Below, piece after piece: positions 55,363 through 63,675 of a DNA stretch of 64,000 nucleotides. Each line of letters starts with the position of its first letter. Position 1 is the first letter of the stretch. The notes beneath the pieces were generated by a model. That model did not search any database. It was not told the origin of the DNA and saw only the letters and a program-made list of their open reading frames with translations. Origin of the DNA: Neomegalonema sp. (GTDB lineage: Bacteria; Pseudomonadota; Alphaproteobacteria; Rhodobacterales; Rhodobacteraceae); assembly GCA_022760435.1 (NCBI GenBank), contig JALEFY010000017.1, positions 1 through 64,000 on the forward strand, read 5' to 3'. Position numbers and translations under genes: made by a program.

Positions 55363-57395
55363 CGCTTAAATCCCTGCAAGAGAAGTGACGTGTAGCCGAT
55401 CCGAAAAGGCACTTTCGTGCCCGCGGGCAGCGCCGGCGCGGCAACCTGCACCTTGTATTGATTGAGCCCGGCCGGCGGAGAGGCATCCCAAAACTCTTGT
55501 TGATATTGCGGCACATAATTAGGCCCCGTGTCGCCCGGCGCGTGCCGCCATGCGCGGATGACAGAGCCATTGCGCACTAAGCGAAACTGGATGTTGCCAG
55601 CCGTTTTTACGCCCGCGCTATCCCCATAACCATCAGTCCACTCAGCGATAAAATTCACCCGCATCGGCTCGCCGAGCGAGTCATATGTGAGCGCCATCTC
55701 GCGCACATCCGCCCAGCTCGTTGTATTGACCGCGACGCTCTGCTCGACAGAGCTCGAGTGATAGAGAAAATCGGTGATCGCCGCCTCGGCGATCTCATTC
55801 GTCTGCGCCATCGGCACGACATCGATGCGCCCAAAGCGCACCGTTGCGCTCGCCGCGCCGCCTTCCGTGAACGGCAGGATCCGCCCCGTCGCAACGCCAT
55901 CCGGTGCCACGAACGAAAACTCCCCTTCCGCTGGGTAGACGTTGCTCGGCGTGATGCTCGATGACGGCAATTGCAGATACCCGCCCAGGCGATCGGAACA
56001 ACGGATTTGCACGCCAAGCTCGCGCCCGGCGCCGCCGTCGCTTGTGCGCGCGATCCAGCGCACGAGATACCGCCGCCCGGCCTCAAGCGGGATATCCGGC
56101 CCCTCGAGCCGTAGCTGCGCCGTGCTCGCCGAGATCGGCGCTTGCAGCGCATTGATCGTCCGAAGGCTACCGGCATAACCCGTTGCCGAGAGTGTCCACT
56201 CCGCACTGCCCGATCCCGTCCCCCAATACTCCGCGTCTTCAAATAGCGGATCGGCATTGAGATTCCCGCCAGCACCGCCGGTCACACGCAAATGCGCGAC
56301 ACTCAAAGAGCCCGCCGTGATGTGATCCGCGTTGACTGCCCCTGCCTGTATCGCGGCCGCGTTGACAGCTCCGGCCGCGATCGCCCCCGCCGTGACAGCA
56401 TTCGCCGCGATTTTATCCGCCTCGATCGCCCCGGCGGCGATTTTTGCTGAAGTGATCGCATTGGCCGCGATCTGCGTCGCACCGATCGCGCCCGCCGAAA
56501 TTTTGCTCGCATCGATCGCATTGGCGGCGATCGTGGCAGCCGTGACAGCATTGGCGGCGATTTTGCCCGCAATGATCGCACTCGCGGCGATCTGATCCGC
56601 GCCGATCGCGCCCGCCGAAATTTTGCTCGCATCGATCGCATTGGCGGCGATCGCGGCAGCCGTGACAGCATTGGCGGCGATCTGCGTCGCGCCGATCGCG
56701 CCAGCCGTGATTTTGCTCGCATCAATCGCATTGGCCGCGATCGCATTTGCCGTCACCGCGCTCGGCGCAATCGCTGGCCCCGTGATCGCGCTGGGCGCGA
56801 CCTTATCAGCCGTCACCGCCGCATCAGCGAGAGCGGCCGGCGTCACCGCACCGCTCGCCAGTTTCGCTGCCGTCACAACCGCATCGGACAGATGCGGTGC
56901 CGCGATCGCGAGCGGCGCGATTTTATCGGCGGTCACCGCCGCATCAGCAAGCGCGGCCGGCGTCACCGCGCCCGACGCGAGCGCCTGCGCACTCACCGCG
57001 CCAGGCGCCAGCAGCGCCGAAGTGACAGAGGCCAGCGCGATCTGCGCGCCCTCGATGACGCCTTCGATATCGGCCGCAGGCACCGCCGCCGACCACGCGC
57101 CGCCCACCTGCCGATAGAGCCGCCCGTCGCTTGTGAGCAGCACCACCCGCGGCCCTTCATAGAGATAGAGATCGGGCAGCGCTGAGACGACGCCGATCGG
57201 CTCGATCCCGGCAGCAAAATCGCTCGCCTCGATCAGCAGCTCATTCGGCGTGATCCGATCGAGATGCCATCGGAGAGAATGCACGTTCACGCCCGCGGAG
57301 TTATACACCGGCGCGCTCGCATCGGCGGTCATGAATTTCACAAATCCCTCGGCATCAATCAGCGCATGCGCCGAGACCAGCGAATAATCGGTCAT
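55359..57395 (-). CDS. Repetitive phage tail fibre-like protein
   Basis: 678 residues in three parts. Residues 1-110 attach to the tail (SLRWHLDRITPNELLIEASD, LYLYEGPRVVLLTSDGRLYRQVGGAW). Residues about 110-370 are low complexity, made of short Ala/Ile repeats such as AIAANAIDASKISAGAIGATQ, which should form an elongated fibrous shaft. Residues 375-678 look like globular beta-rich receptor-binding domains (NLNADPLFEDAEYWG...). It is inserted between DUF2460 and DUF2163, where GTA clusters have no such gene. Its ATG overlaps the DUF2460 stop. Confidence 0.82.
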   Translation of the reverse strand: MTDYSLVSAHALIDAEGFVKFMTADASAPVYNSAGVNVHSLRWHLDRITPNELLIEASDFAAGIEPIGVVSALPDLYLYEGPRVVLLTSDGRLYRQVGGAWSAAVPAADIEGVIEGAQIALASVTSALLAPGAVSAQALASGAVTPAALADAAVTADKIAPLAIAAPHLSDAVVTAAKLASGAVTPAALADAAVTADKVAPSAITGPAIAPSAVTANAIAANAIDASKITAGAIGATQIAANAVTAAAIAANAIDASKISAGAIGADQIAASAIIAGKIAANAVTAATIAANAIDASKISAGAIGATQIAANAITSAKIAAGAIEADKIAANAVTAGAIAAGAVNAAAIQAGAVNADHITAGSLSVAHLRVTGGAGGNLNADPLFEDAEYWGTGSGSAEWTLSATGYAGSLRTINALQAPISASTAQLRLEGPDIPLEAGRRYLVRWIARTSDGGAGRELGVQIRCSDRLGGYLQLPSSSITPSNVYPAEGEFSFVAPDGVATGRILPFTEGGAASATVRFGRIDVVPMAQTNEIAEAAITDFLYHSSSVEQSVAVNTTSWADVREMALTYDSLGEPMRVNFIAEWTDGYGDSAGVKTAGNIQFRLVRNGSVIRAWRHAPGDTGPNYVPQYQQEFWDASPPAGLNQYKVQVAAPALPAGTKVPFRIGYTSLLLQGFKR
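56446..56760 (-). repeat. Direct repeats inside the tail fibre gene (120-bp period)
   Basis: An 80-base block at 56482 recurs 120 bases later at 56602 with one visible difference, and shorter matching blocks flank both. Each encodes part of the Ala/Ile-rich shaft. Such arrays allow the fibre to change length by recombination. Confidence 0.8.
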
Positions 57396-58117
57396 GCCAG
57401 CTCCCCCAGTTTGTCCATCAACGGCGTCCAGACATTGACCATCGACGGCACCGCATTCGCCGCGGTCACATAGGCCGGATCGGTTGTGTCGATGTCTCGG
57501 ATCTCGATGAGCTTGAAACTGCCGCTGCGCTGATGACGGCGCGTGACGTGCTCAGGCCTGAAACTGTCCTGCGCCCAGCGCACCGGCACATCAAACCAGA
57601 ACCCGCAACTTATCGCGGCACCCGGCGCGGGCGGCGGCGTAATGATCACGGTGCCGGTGGTGATGTCGCACACCACTCCACTGACAATCTCCACGCCATC
57701 CACCGCCACGCGCAGCGATTGACCGACCGGCTTTGTGATCGGGCGGCGATACTCGTCGAGCCCGGAGCGGTAGATCTTCACGAGCTGAAACTGGTTGGTG
57801 CTGCCATCGCCGGTGCCAAGCGGTTGATCGAGCGGCGTGATCGCCTTTGACGGCCTGCAGCTTTTGAAATCCGCCGGATCCTGAAACCGGAACCCATGCG
57901 CCATGCCCCCGCGTGCCTCGAAGAATTCGACCACCGCCGCCATGTCATCATCGCTCAGCACGCCGATATCGACAGTATATTCGCGCTTGCTGAGCTCCCA
58001 GCGCATGTTGCGTTCTTCGTGGCCGCTATCGAGCGTCGCGATCTGCGTCGAGCGCACGGGACCGCCCTGCGTGCCCAGCGCCACGCAAGGCGGCATTCGC
58101 ACCTCATGGAAGGACAC
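57392..58117 (-). CDS. DUF2460 phage protein (GTA gp12-like)
   Basis: 241 residues starting at GTG, behind AGGAGAGGG. The family opening VALGTQGGPVRSTQIATLDSGHEERNMRWELSKREYTVDIGVLSDDD is followed by GMAHGFRFQDPADFKS and near the end a WFDVPVRWAQDSF strand. DUF2460 proteins form the distal tail ring in GTA-like particles. It follows the tape measure gene by three bases. Confidence 0.9.
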   Translation of the reverse strand: MSFHEVRMPPCVALGTQGGPVRSTQIATLDSGHEERNMRWELSKREYTVDIGVLSDDDMAAVVEFFEARGGMAHGFRFQDPADFKSCRPSKAITPLDQPLGTGDGSTNQFQLVKIYRSGLDEYRRPITKPVGQSLRVAVDGVEIVSGVVCDITTGTVIITPPPAPGAAISCGFWFDVPVRWAQDSFRPEHVTRRHQRSGSFKLIEIRDIDTTDPAYVTAANAVPSMVNVWTPLMDKLGELA

Positions 58118-58120
58118 GGC

Positions 58121-60739
58121 TCACCCTCTCCTGTTTGCTTTTGCCATGAGGCGGCGGATATCGCGCTGAGCTGCGAGCGTGCCTTGCCGCACCGCTTCCT
58201 CATCCTGCCCGGCCTCGAAATGATTGTTGATGGTCACATGGACCGGTTGCTCGCTTTGCGCCGTCTGCGCGCCGGATGCGACCGCCGCGAAGCTGGGCGT
58301 GCGCAGCGGCGGCAGGCTGTCGGGATAGGAGACCAGCCCGCCGCTCGCGAATGCTGGCAGGCCGCGCCCGAAATTGATCGCGTCCAGGAATGGCCGCCAT
58401 CGCCGCGTCGCGTGCGCGTTGATCACATACTCGCCATTGCTGGCCAGCATCGGGATGCTATCGCTCGTGCCCGTCCCCGGCCCGACAACAGGCCCGCCCG
58501 TAGCCCTCTTCAACACGTCAAACCCGAGCGACGGCGTGCCGCCGTAACTGCCGACAGACTGGAACCCGGTCGAGCTGGAAATGCCATTAAATGCCGCCGT
58601 GGCGCTCGGCGCGAACACGCTGGCAAATATCGAATTGCCCGCAGTTTTGAGAAAATCCGTGAGCGGCGCGGTGATGTATTGCTCGATCGCGATCTGGGCG
58701 ATCCGATCAGCGATGCGGCCCAAGGTTCCCAGGAGGACATTCGCAGCATCATCGCCCTGTCGCAGCGCGGTGTAGAGCTCCGAACCAACGCCGCCCAGCT
58801 CATCGCTCACCACGTCGACCGAGGCGCGCAATGCGCCCAGGTTTTCGGATTGCCGAAAATACTCATCGGTGGCGCGCGCCGTCGCCTCGGCCAGCACATC
58901 TTGCGCCTGCGCCTCTGATCCAAGGATCTCGGTCAGCGCTGATTTGAGCGATGCCAACCCTGCCAGCCGCGCGTTCAATTTCTGTTGCGGGGTTTCGAGC
59001 TGGAGCGTGCTTTGCGCCAGCAGGTCCTGGGCAGCGCTCAGCTCAGATGCGCGCTGCGAGGCAAAAGCATAGCGCTCAATCGCCGTCGCCATTTCCGGCT
59101 GGCTGAGGATGCTTTGCAATAGCGGCGCGCGGTTTTGCTCTGCAACGCCCGTACTGGACAGGACATCGTCGATGGATTGGCGCAAGGCGGCCTGACGCTC
59201 GGCAATCGCGCGCTCAACTTCCGAGCCCCGCCCGATCGACGCCACCGCATCCCGCGTCAACGCATCGGTGTCATCGATCAGCGTGCTCAGGATATCTGCC
59301 AGCCGCTCCCGGCGCTGCGCCTCATTTTCCGCCGAACGCTCGCGAGCTTCCTGATGAGCTGGCGTCATCGGGTCGTTCAACTCCAGCGGCTCGTCTTGCG
59401 TCTTGCTGCCTGGCGCGGCGCTCGGTGCGGGCTTTGGCGGCACCAGCTCTTCGCCGGTGCGCCACTTGTGCAAGACCCGCTGCAGCCGCTCCACCTCTGC
59501 CTTGATCTTTTGATACTCGGCGTGACTGCTGCGGATTTGCTGATCAAGCTTGGCAAACTCAGCCCTTGCCGCAGCGTTCTCCGGCTCAAGCTGCAATATC
59601 TGCAAAACGCCAGCCCGGCGCTGCTGCAGTTCGCTCAGCTCATCTTCGTACTGGCGCAAGCCCTTTACAGCCTGCTGTCGATTTGCCCCTCCACCCCGGC
59701 GGCGCTCGGGTGGCTCGTACCCTTCAACGAGATATTTCAGCCTGCGGACTTGGTCTTCCATGAGCTGGTCGCGCAGCGCATGTCGACCAGACTCAACCAC
59801 GCCCCGCCCGTAATCGTAGGCATCACCGACCGCACTCATTGCGTCCGAAATCCCCCGAATAGCGTCAGGGATGAGCCGCAAGAACCCGATAATATCCGGC
59901 AAGACATCCGCGAATGAGTTAGCAAGATCCTCAATCTCTGGCGTCATCTCCAAGATCGCGCCCATGAGGTTGTTGCGCATGGTCTGCCACAGCTTGCGAA
60001 ACTCTGCGTTCACGGCAGAGGCGCGCCTCACCAAATCGCCATTCATGACGATGCCAAGATCGCGTGCCTCCTGCCGCAACTCGGCAATGCCATCAATGCC
60101 TAGCTCAAGCTGCGAGCGCAGCTTCGATCCAGCAGCCTCGCCAAAGATTTCCGCCGCGAGCTGGTTACGGATCTGCTCATCGCGCACCTTTGTCAGTTGC
60201 GTCAAAATCGCGATGTAAGCATCTTCTCCCTTATCCAACTCGCCGTTTAACACCGCTTGCGACAGGCCCAATTGCTCCAACGCATTAACCGCTGGACCGC
60301 CGCCATTTTTGAATGCGCCCAGCGAGTTGGTCATGGTCTTCAGCGCATCGTTCAGCTCTTCGATGCTCATATTGTTCTGGTCTGCGACGAAACGCAGCTC
60401 TTGCAGAGCCTCGACAGATACGCCGGTAAATGTCGCCGCATCGGCGACGGCTTCAGCGGCCTCGAATATCTCAGAAACGAGCGCAGTGATACCGGTCGCC
60501 GCTACGCCAGCCCCCAGCGCGACGCGGCCCAGACCGGCCTGCAAACCAGTGGTGGCTTTGCCCATCATCTCAAAGCTTTTGCGAGCGAGCTTGGTCGCTT
60601 TGTAGATCCGCCGCTCGATACCCGACATGTGCTTTTCGACATCCCGCTCCATCTTGACGAGGCGCTTTTCGATGTCGGATGCACTTTTTTCGAGAGGGTC
60701 CGCGTCCAGACTAAACGAGGCCGACAGGTCAAATTGCAT
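58121..60739 (-). CDS. Phage tail tape measure protein
   Basis: 872 residues. It has an N-terminal coiled coil (LEKSASDIEKRLVKMERDVEKHM), then a tape-measure core (RVALGAGVAATGITALVSEIFEAAEAVADAATFTGVSVEALQELRF) and long helical repeats rich in Ala, Glu, Gln and Arg. The C-terminus has Gly/Ser/Ala-rich loops and GPGTGTSDSIPMLASNGEYVINA, a common end of such proteins. It sets tail length; with about 0.15 nm per residue the tail would be far longer than that of gene transfer agents. It overlaps the chaperone gene by 11 bases. Confidence 0.88.
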   Translation of the reverse strand: MQFDLSASFSLDADPLEKSASDIEKRLVKMERDVEKHMSGIERRIYKATKLARKSFEMMGKATTGLQAGLGRVALGAGVAATGITALVSEIFEAAEAVADAATFTGVSVEALQELRFVADQNNMSIEELNDALKTMTNSLGAFKNGGGPAVNALEQLGLSQAVLNGELDKGEDAYIAILTQLTKVRDEQIRNQLAAEIFGEAAGSKLRSQLELGIDGIAELRQEARDLGIVMNGDLVRRASAVNAEFRKLWQTMRNNLMGAILEMTPEIEDLANSFADVLPDIIGFLRLIPDAIRGISDAMSAVGDAYDYGRGVVESGRHALRDQLMEDQVRRLKYLVEGYEPPERRRGGGANRQQAVKGLRQYEDELSELQQRRAGVLQILQLEPENAAARAEFAKLDQQIRSSHAEYQKIKAEVERLQRVLHKWRTGEELVPPKPAPSAAPGSKTQDEPLELNDPMTPAHQEARERSAENEAQRRERLADILSTLIDDTDALTRDAVASIGRGSEVERAIAERQAALRQSIDDVLSSTGVAEQNRAPLLQSILSQPEMATAIERYAFASQRASELSAAQDLLAQSTLQLETPQQKLNARLAGLASLKSALTEILGSEAQAQDVLAEATARATDEYFRQSENLGALRASVDVVSDELGGVGSELYTALRQGDDAANVLLGTLGRIADRIAQIAIEQYITAPLTDFLKTAGNSIFASVFAPSATAAFNGISSSTGFQSVGSYGGTPSLGFDVLKRATGGPVVGPGTGTSDSIPMLASNGEYVINAHATRRWRPFLDAINFGRGLPAFASGGLVSYPDSLPPLRTPSFAAVASGAQTAQSEQPVHVTINNHFEAGQDEEAVRQGTLAAQRDIRRLMAKANRRG

Positions 60740-60875
60740 CAATGACCTCACTACCGCGCTCTTGGACAGCCCGCTGCGATGCGTCGGCAATCGCCCAAAG
60801 CTCGCGCGGCGTGGTTCGCCAGAATTCTTCCGGCGTCCATTGCAACCCGGTCACGGCTGCGCCCAGCGCTTTCAT
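60729..60875 (-). CDS. Small tail assembly chaperone (GTA gp10.1-like)
   Basis: 48 residues, MKALGAAVTGLQWTPEEFW then RTTPRELWAIADA, matching the tiny DUF2376/TIGR02216-type protein that precedes the tape measure in GTA clusters (WPPEAFWAATPREL). The ATG overlaps the stop of the preceding gene (ATGA). The longer open frame upstream runs through that gene and is not used. Confidence 0.75.
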   Translation of the reverse strand: MKALGAAVTGLQWTPEEFWRTTPRELWAIADASQRAVQERGSEVIDAI

Positions 60876-61279
60876 GCGGGCGTCGACACTTTCGCGGAGG
60901 GCGGCTCTGCCGAGGGATCTGCCGAGGGACTTGCGGCCTTCACCATCCACTCGGCCTGAAACTTTTTTCCCGCCTCTTCCGGCGCATAGCAAAGCATCAG
61001 CAAAAACTGCGCGACTGGCAGCCGGACATGTTCGCTCATCACCCCGCACTCATAGATCGACTGCGCCACGAGATCCGCAGTGATTTTGACGTCTGACGCC
61101 TTGAGCCCTTCAGCGATGATGATGGCCAATTCGCGCAACTGCAGCAGACCGTTGCAATGGGCGAGATAGAGCCGCGATGCTGCGGTTTCCGTCTGGCGCT
61201 CGATCTCATTCATCGCGCCATAGGTGGGGCGCAGGCGATGCTCATGCGTCCCCAGTTTGAAATCCACGCTATCGAACAT
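60872..61279 (-). CDS. GTA gp10-like phage protein
   Basis: 135 residues, mostly helical: KLGTHEHRLRPTYGAMNEIERQTETAASRLYLAH, then LRELAIIIAEGLKASD and MLCYAPEEAGKK. It matches the gene-transfer-agent family protein found between the tail tube and tape measure genes, probably a tail assembly chaperone. The last 20 residues are Pro/Ser/Ala-rich. Confidence 0.85.
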   Translation of the reverse strand: MFDSVDFKLGTHEHRLRPTYGAMNEIERQTETAASRLYLAHCNGLLQLRELAIIIAEGLKASDVKITADLVAQSIYECGVMSEHVRLPVAQFLLMLCYAPEEAGKKFQAEWMVKAASPSADPSAEPPSAKVSTPA

Positions 61280-61282
61280 CGG

Positions 61283-61714
61283 TTAAGCCCCCGCCTGCGC
61301 CGATGGGGTGACATCGACAACCTCGGTTCCGGAAATATTCATCTGAAATGACATGATGGTCAGGCCATTGACCGGGAGCGGCAGCGCTGACAGCGCGACA
61401 TGCCAGTTGCCATGCCACCGCTTCGCGCCCTCTGTCTTGTGTTCGATCCAGGCATAAACGGTTGTCCCGGCCTCGCTGGCCGCTGACATGATGTCCTGGG
61501 CCGCGACGCCGAGCGGATTGAATGCATAGCTGCCATCGACTTTCATGCCCGTGCGCTCGACATAGCTCTCAGTGCAGTCCTTGAATTGCTGTTGCTGCAG
61601 GGTGATGCCAAAATCGATGTTGAAATCCCCACTGCATTCCAACTCGACGCGCGATCCATCGACGGCATCGGTTGTGGACAGATAAATCCGGTAGTCACGA
61701 GCTTGCTTGCTCAT
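61283..61714 (-). CDS. Phage major tail (tube) protein, TP901-1-like
   Basis: 143 residues. RDYRIYLSTTDAVDGSRVELECSGDFNIDFG, FKDCTESYVERTGMKVDGSYAFNP and VNGLTIMSFQMNISGTEV are typical of tail tube subunits of the GTA gp9 / TP901-1 group. It is in the expected place between the tail terminator and the chaperones. Confidence 0.88.
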   Translation of the reverse strand: MSKQARDYRIYLSTTDAVDGSRVELECSGDFNIDFGITLQQQQFKDCTESYVERTGMKVDGSYAFNPLGVAAQDIMSAASEAGTTVYAWIEHKTEGAKRWHGNWHVALSALPLPVNGLTIMSFQMNISGTEVVDVTPSAQAGA

Positions 61715-61715
61715 C

Positions 61716-62138
61716 TTAGTCTCCCATCAGATGAATTGTGTATTCAAGCAGACCGCCCATTGTTGCGGCCTGATCGCCCGTGGCGATGCTGGTGCTCAAC
61801 AAGCGCAGAGCTGGCTGACCCGCGATCGGGTGCCAGTTCGACAGGGCTTGGTGGCAAAGAGTTTGAAGCTGGCGCAGATGGGCATTGCCGCGCCGTGCGG
61901 ATCCATCGGCGCTGCGATCAAATATCCGGACGTAAAAGCTGTGCTCGGCATTCTCGCAATCGCGAAAATCCATTGGGCGAATGCCCAGATCATCGATCCG
62001 CACAAAACAGTCTGGTGCGGGGTTTGGCTGATGATCAAAAACCGGAACGGCTTCGGCAGTGGGCCCAGCCATCGCCAGCGCTTCGCGCAACCGCCCGACC
62101 ACGGCGACCTGCAAAGCAAGCGCCTGACTGACCGTCAT
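61716..62138 (-). CDS. DUF3168 tail terminator protein (GTA gp8-like)
   Basis: 140 residues with the DUF3168 pattern: a leading helix (SQALALQVAVVGRLREALAMAG), VFDHQPNPAPDCFVRIDD, then HSFYVRIFDRSADGSARRGNAHLRQLQ and LRLLSTSIATGDQAATMGGLLEY. It joins head to tail. One base separates it from the tail tube gene. Confidence 0.88.
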   Translation of the reverse strand: MTVSQALALQVAVVGRLREALAMAGPTAEAVPVFDHQPNPAPDCFVRIDDLGIRPMDFRDCENAEHSFYVRIFDRSADGSARRGNAHLRQLQTLCHQALSNWHPIAGQPALRLLSTSIATGDQAATMGGLLEYTIHLMGD

Positions 62139-62686
62139 TTGCGCCGGCTCTTTTTGCTGTAGCCGGCCTGACGCGTAAATTTGCGCAGATTGGCGTCGAT
62201 GGCACGCTTATAGGCTGCCTGCGTTTGCGAGCGAAAAGCATCAATATGAGAAATCACCGCATTGCGATGGAACGGCTTCGCCTCCTGCCGGTCTGTCCCG
62301 TAATGGACGAAATGCGCGTACCACGCCGCCTCTCGTCCAGCCTTGCCACGATAGCCAACATGGGCAACCAGACTGCGTTCGCTCTTATAAATCTTGTACC
62401 ACTTGCGCAGATTGCCGCCCTTTTCGGTCGGCGCGCCAGAGCCTCTCGCCTCTGCAATCAAGCGCTGCCCAAGGTCCAGCGACCCACGCGAGCGGTGGCG
62501 CACCTCCCCCGTGTGATCCTTGATTCCCATCGCATTCATGTTCTCCAGGCCTTCCTGATGCACCTTGCGCGCAACTTCCTGAACCTCTTCCCATGCAGCA
62601 GCGCGGACCTGATCGGGCAGCTCTTTGATCGCGCGGCGCAGATTGATGGCACCCCGGATGCGCTTGGCCCCGTATTTTTTGCCCAT
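62135..62686 (-). CDS. HK97 gp10-like head-tail protein
   Basis: 183 residues, basic. LRRAIKELPDQVRAAAWEEVQEVARKVHQEGLENM is followed by RHRSRGSLDLGQRLIAEARG, KSERSLVAHVGYRGK and AHFVHYGTDRQEAKPFHRNAV, the HK97 gp10 motif set. Most GTA clusters lack a stand-alone copy here, so it marks this as phage-like. It overlaps both neighbours by a few bases. Confidence 0.82.
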   Translation of the reverse strand: MGKKYGAKRIRGAINLRRAIKELPDQVRAAAWEEVQEVARKVHQEGLENMNAMGIKDHTGEVRHRSRGSLDLGQRLIAEARGSGAPTEKGGNLRKWYKIYKSERSLVAHVGYRGKAGREAAWYAHFVHYGTDRQEAKPFHRNAVISHIDAFRSQTQAAYKRAIDANLRKFTRQAGYSKKSRRK

Positions 62687-63036
62687 CAGACGCCGCTGCC
62701 TTTCGTGATTGCCAAGGCGATCTGCCTGGTGTCGCGCTCGATCCTGATCTCGCGGATGTTCCAGCGCACGCCGTCGATCTCGACATGCCAGCTTTCAGTA
62801 ATCTGGCGGGCTTTCGGACCGTCACGGATCACCAGCAGCGCCTCCGACAGCACCCGGACCCCGCCTGCGGAGATGGCTTCCGCTGTCGCTTTCGGAGCCT
62901 GATGCGGCATGCGGGCCCAGCGCTCCAGCGCAACAGGATCGCCATCTGCCTCCATGCCGCCACTATCGTTCTGCCGCACCGGCTGGTGACGGAAAGTCAC
63001 GCGGCGATCAAAGCTGTGCGCCTCAAACCCTGCCAT
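62686..63036 (-). CDS. Phage head closure / head-tail adaptor protein
   Basis: 116 residues: FDRRVTFRHQPVRQNDSGGMEADGDPVALERWARM, then ITESWHVEIDGVRWNIREIRIERDTRQIALAITK, the ending typical of head-tail adaptors of the SPP1 gp16 / GTA gp7 type. It overlaps the connector stop (ATGA). Confidence 0.85.
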   Translation of the reverse strand: MAGFEAHSFDRRVTFRHQPVRQNDSGGMEADGDPVALERWARMPHQAPKATAEAISAGGVRVLSEALLVIRDGPKARQITESWHVEIDGVRWNIREIRIERDTRQIALAITKGSGV

Positions 63037-63656
63037 CAGTGTTGCCTCCGGTATCGCGCGATGATGCGCTCCGCGACATCCGGGAAGCCGCCGCCCTTTT
63101 GCGACGAGCCATGGCGGTGGCGATAGTAATGCGCCGCCAGCATCAGCACCGCGCCTTTGATCCCCTCCGGCACCTCATCTGCGGTGCCATAGCCGCATTC
63201 ATAGTCCACGCTGAGCGCGCCTTCGCCGCTGGTCAGCATCAACCCCGCAGCGCTTGACGCGGATGAAATCCACCAGCCGGTGACGTCCTGGTGCAACTCG
63301 ATATCGCTGAGCGCCGGGCTCAGAACCGCGCCAGATGCGTCCACAGCGGTGATGTTGTTGATGCTGACCACAGGGGCGAGCCATAGTCGCCAGCGATCAC
63401 GGGCCGCGCCGCGCGGCTGCTCGCAGGCCAGCGGCGGCCAGCTTGCGAATTCCTGCCGCCAGCTCTGACGGACCAAAGCCCGGCACAGCCGACCATCGAT
63501 GCCGTCCAGCTCATCCACTGCCATGCGCAGATAGTGCTCGAGCAACCCGGCCTCATGGTCAATCTCGTCGACACGCAAATGATCGGCGAGCATCTGGACA
63601 CTCACCGGCAGGTCGCTCGGCTCATCAACCTGTACGGGCGGTGGCGGCAGGATCAT
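63036..63656 (-). CDS. Phage head-tail connector (phiE125 gp8 / GTA gp6-like)
   Basis: 206 residues. VSVQMLADHLRVDEIDHEAGLLEHYLRMAVDELDGIDGR is the connector helix pair; WPPLACEQPRGAARDRWRLWLAPVVSINNITAVDASG and VDYECGYGTADEVPEGIKGAVLMLAAHYYRHRH follow as in phiE125 gp8 family proteins. It sits right after the capsid gene. Confidence 0.87.
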   Translation of the reverse strand: MILPPPPVQVDEPSDLPVSVQMLADHLRVDEIDHEAGLLEHYLRMAVDELDGIDGRLCRALVRQSWRQEFASWPPLACEQPRGAARDRWRLWLAPVVSINNITAVDASGAVLSPALSDIELHQDVTGWWISSASSAAGLMLTSGEGALSVDYECGYGTADEVPEGIKGAVLMLAAHYYRHRHGSSQKGGGFPDVAERIIARYRRQH

Positions 63657-63675
63657 CGCTTTGCTCTCGCCGCCC

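Noticed and set aside
56330-56960. Regular repeats that might be read as a CRISPR array
   Set aside because: Units are imperfect, coding and in frame with a fibre protein, without unique spacers of constant length and without cas genes. The RTX and MORN repeats were rejected for the same reason.
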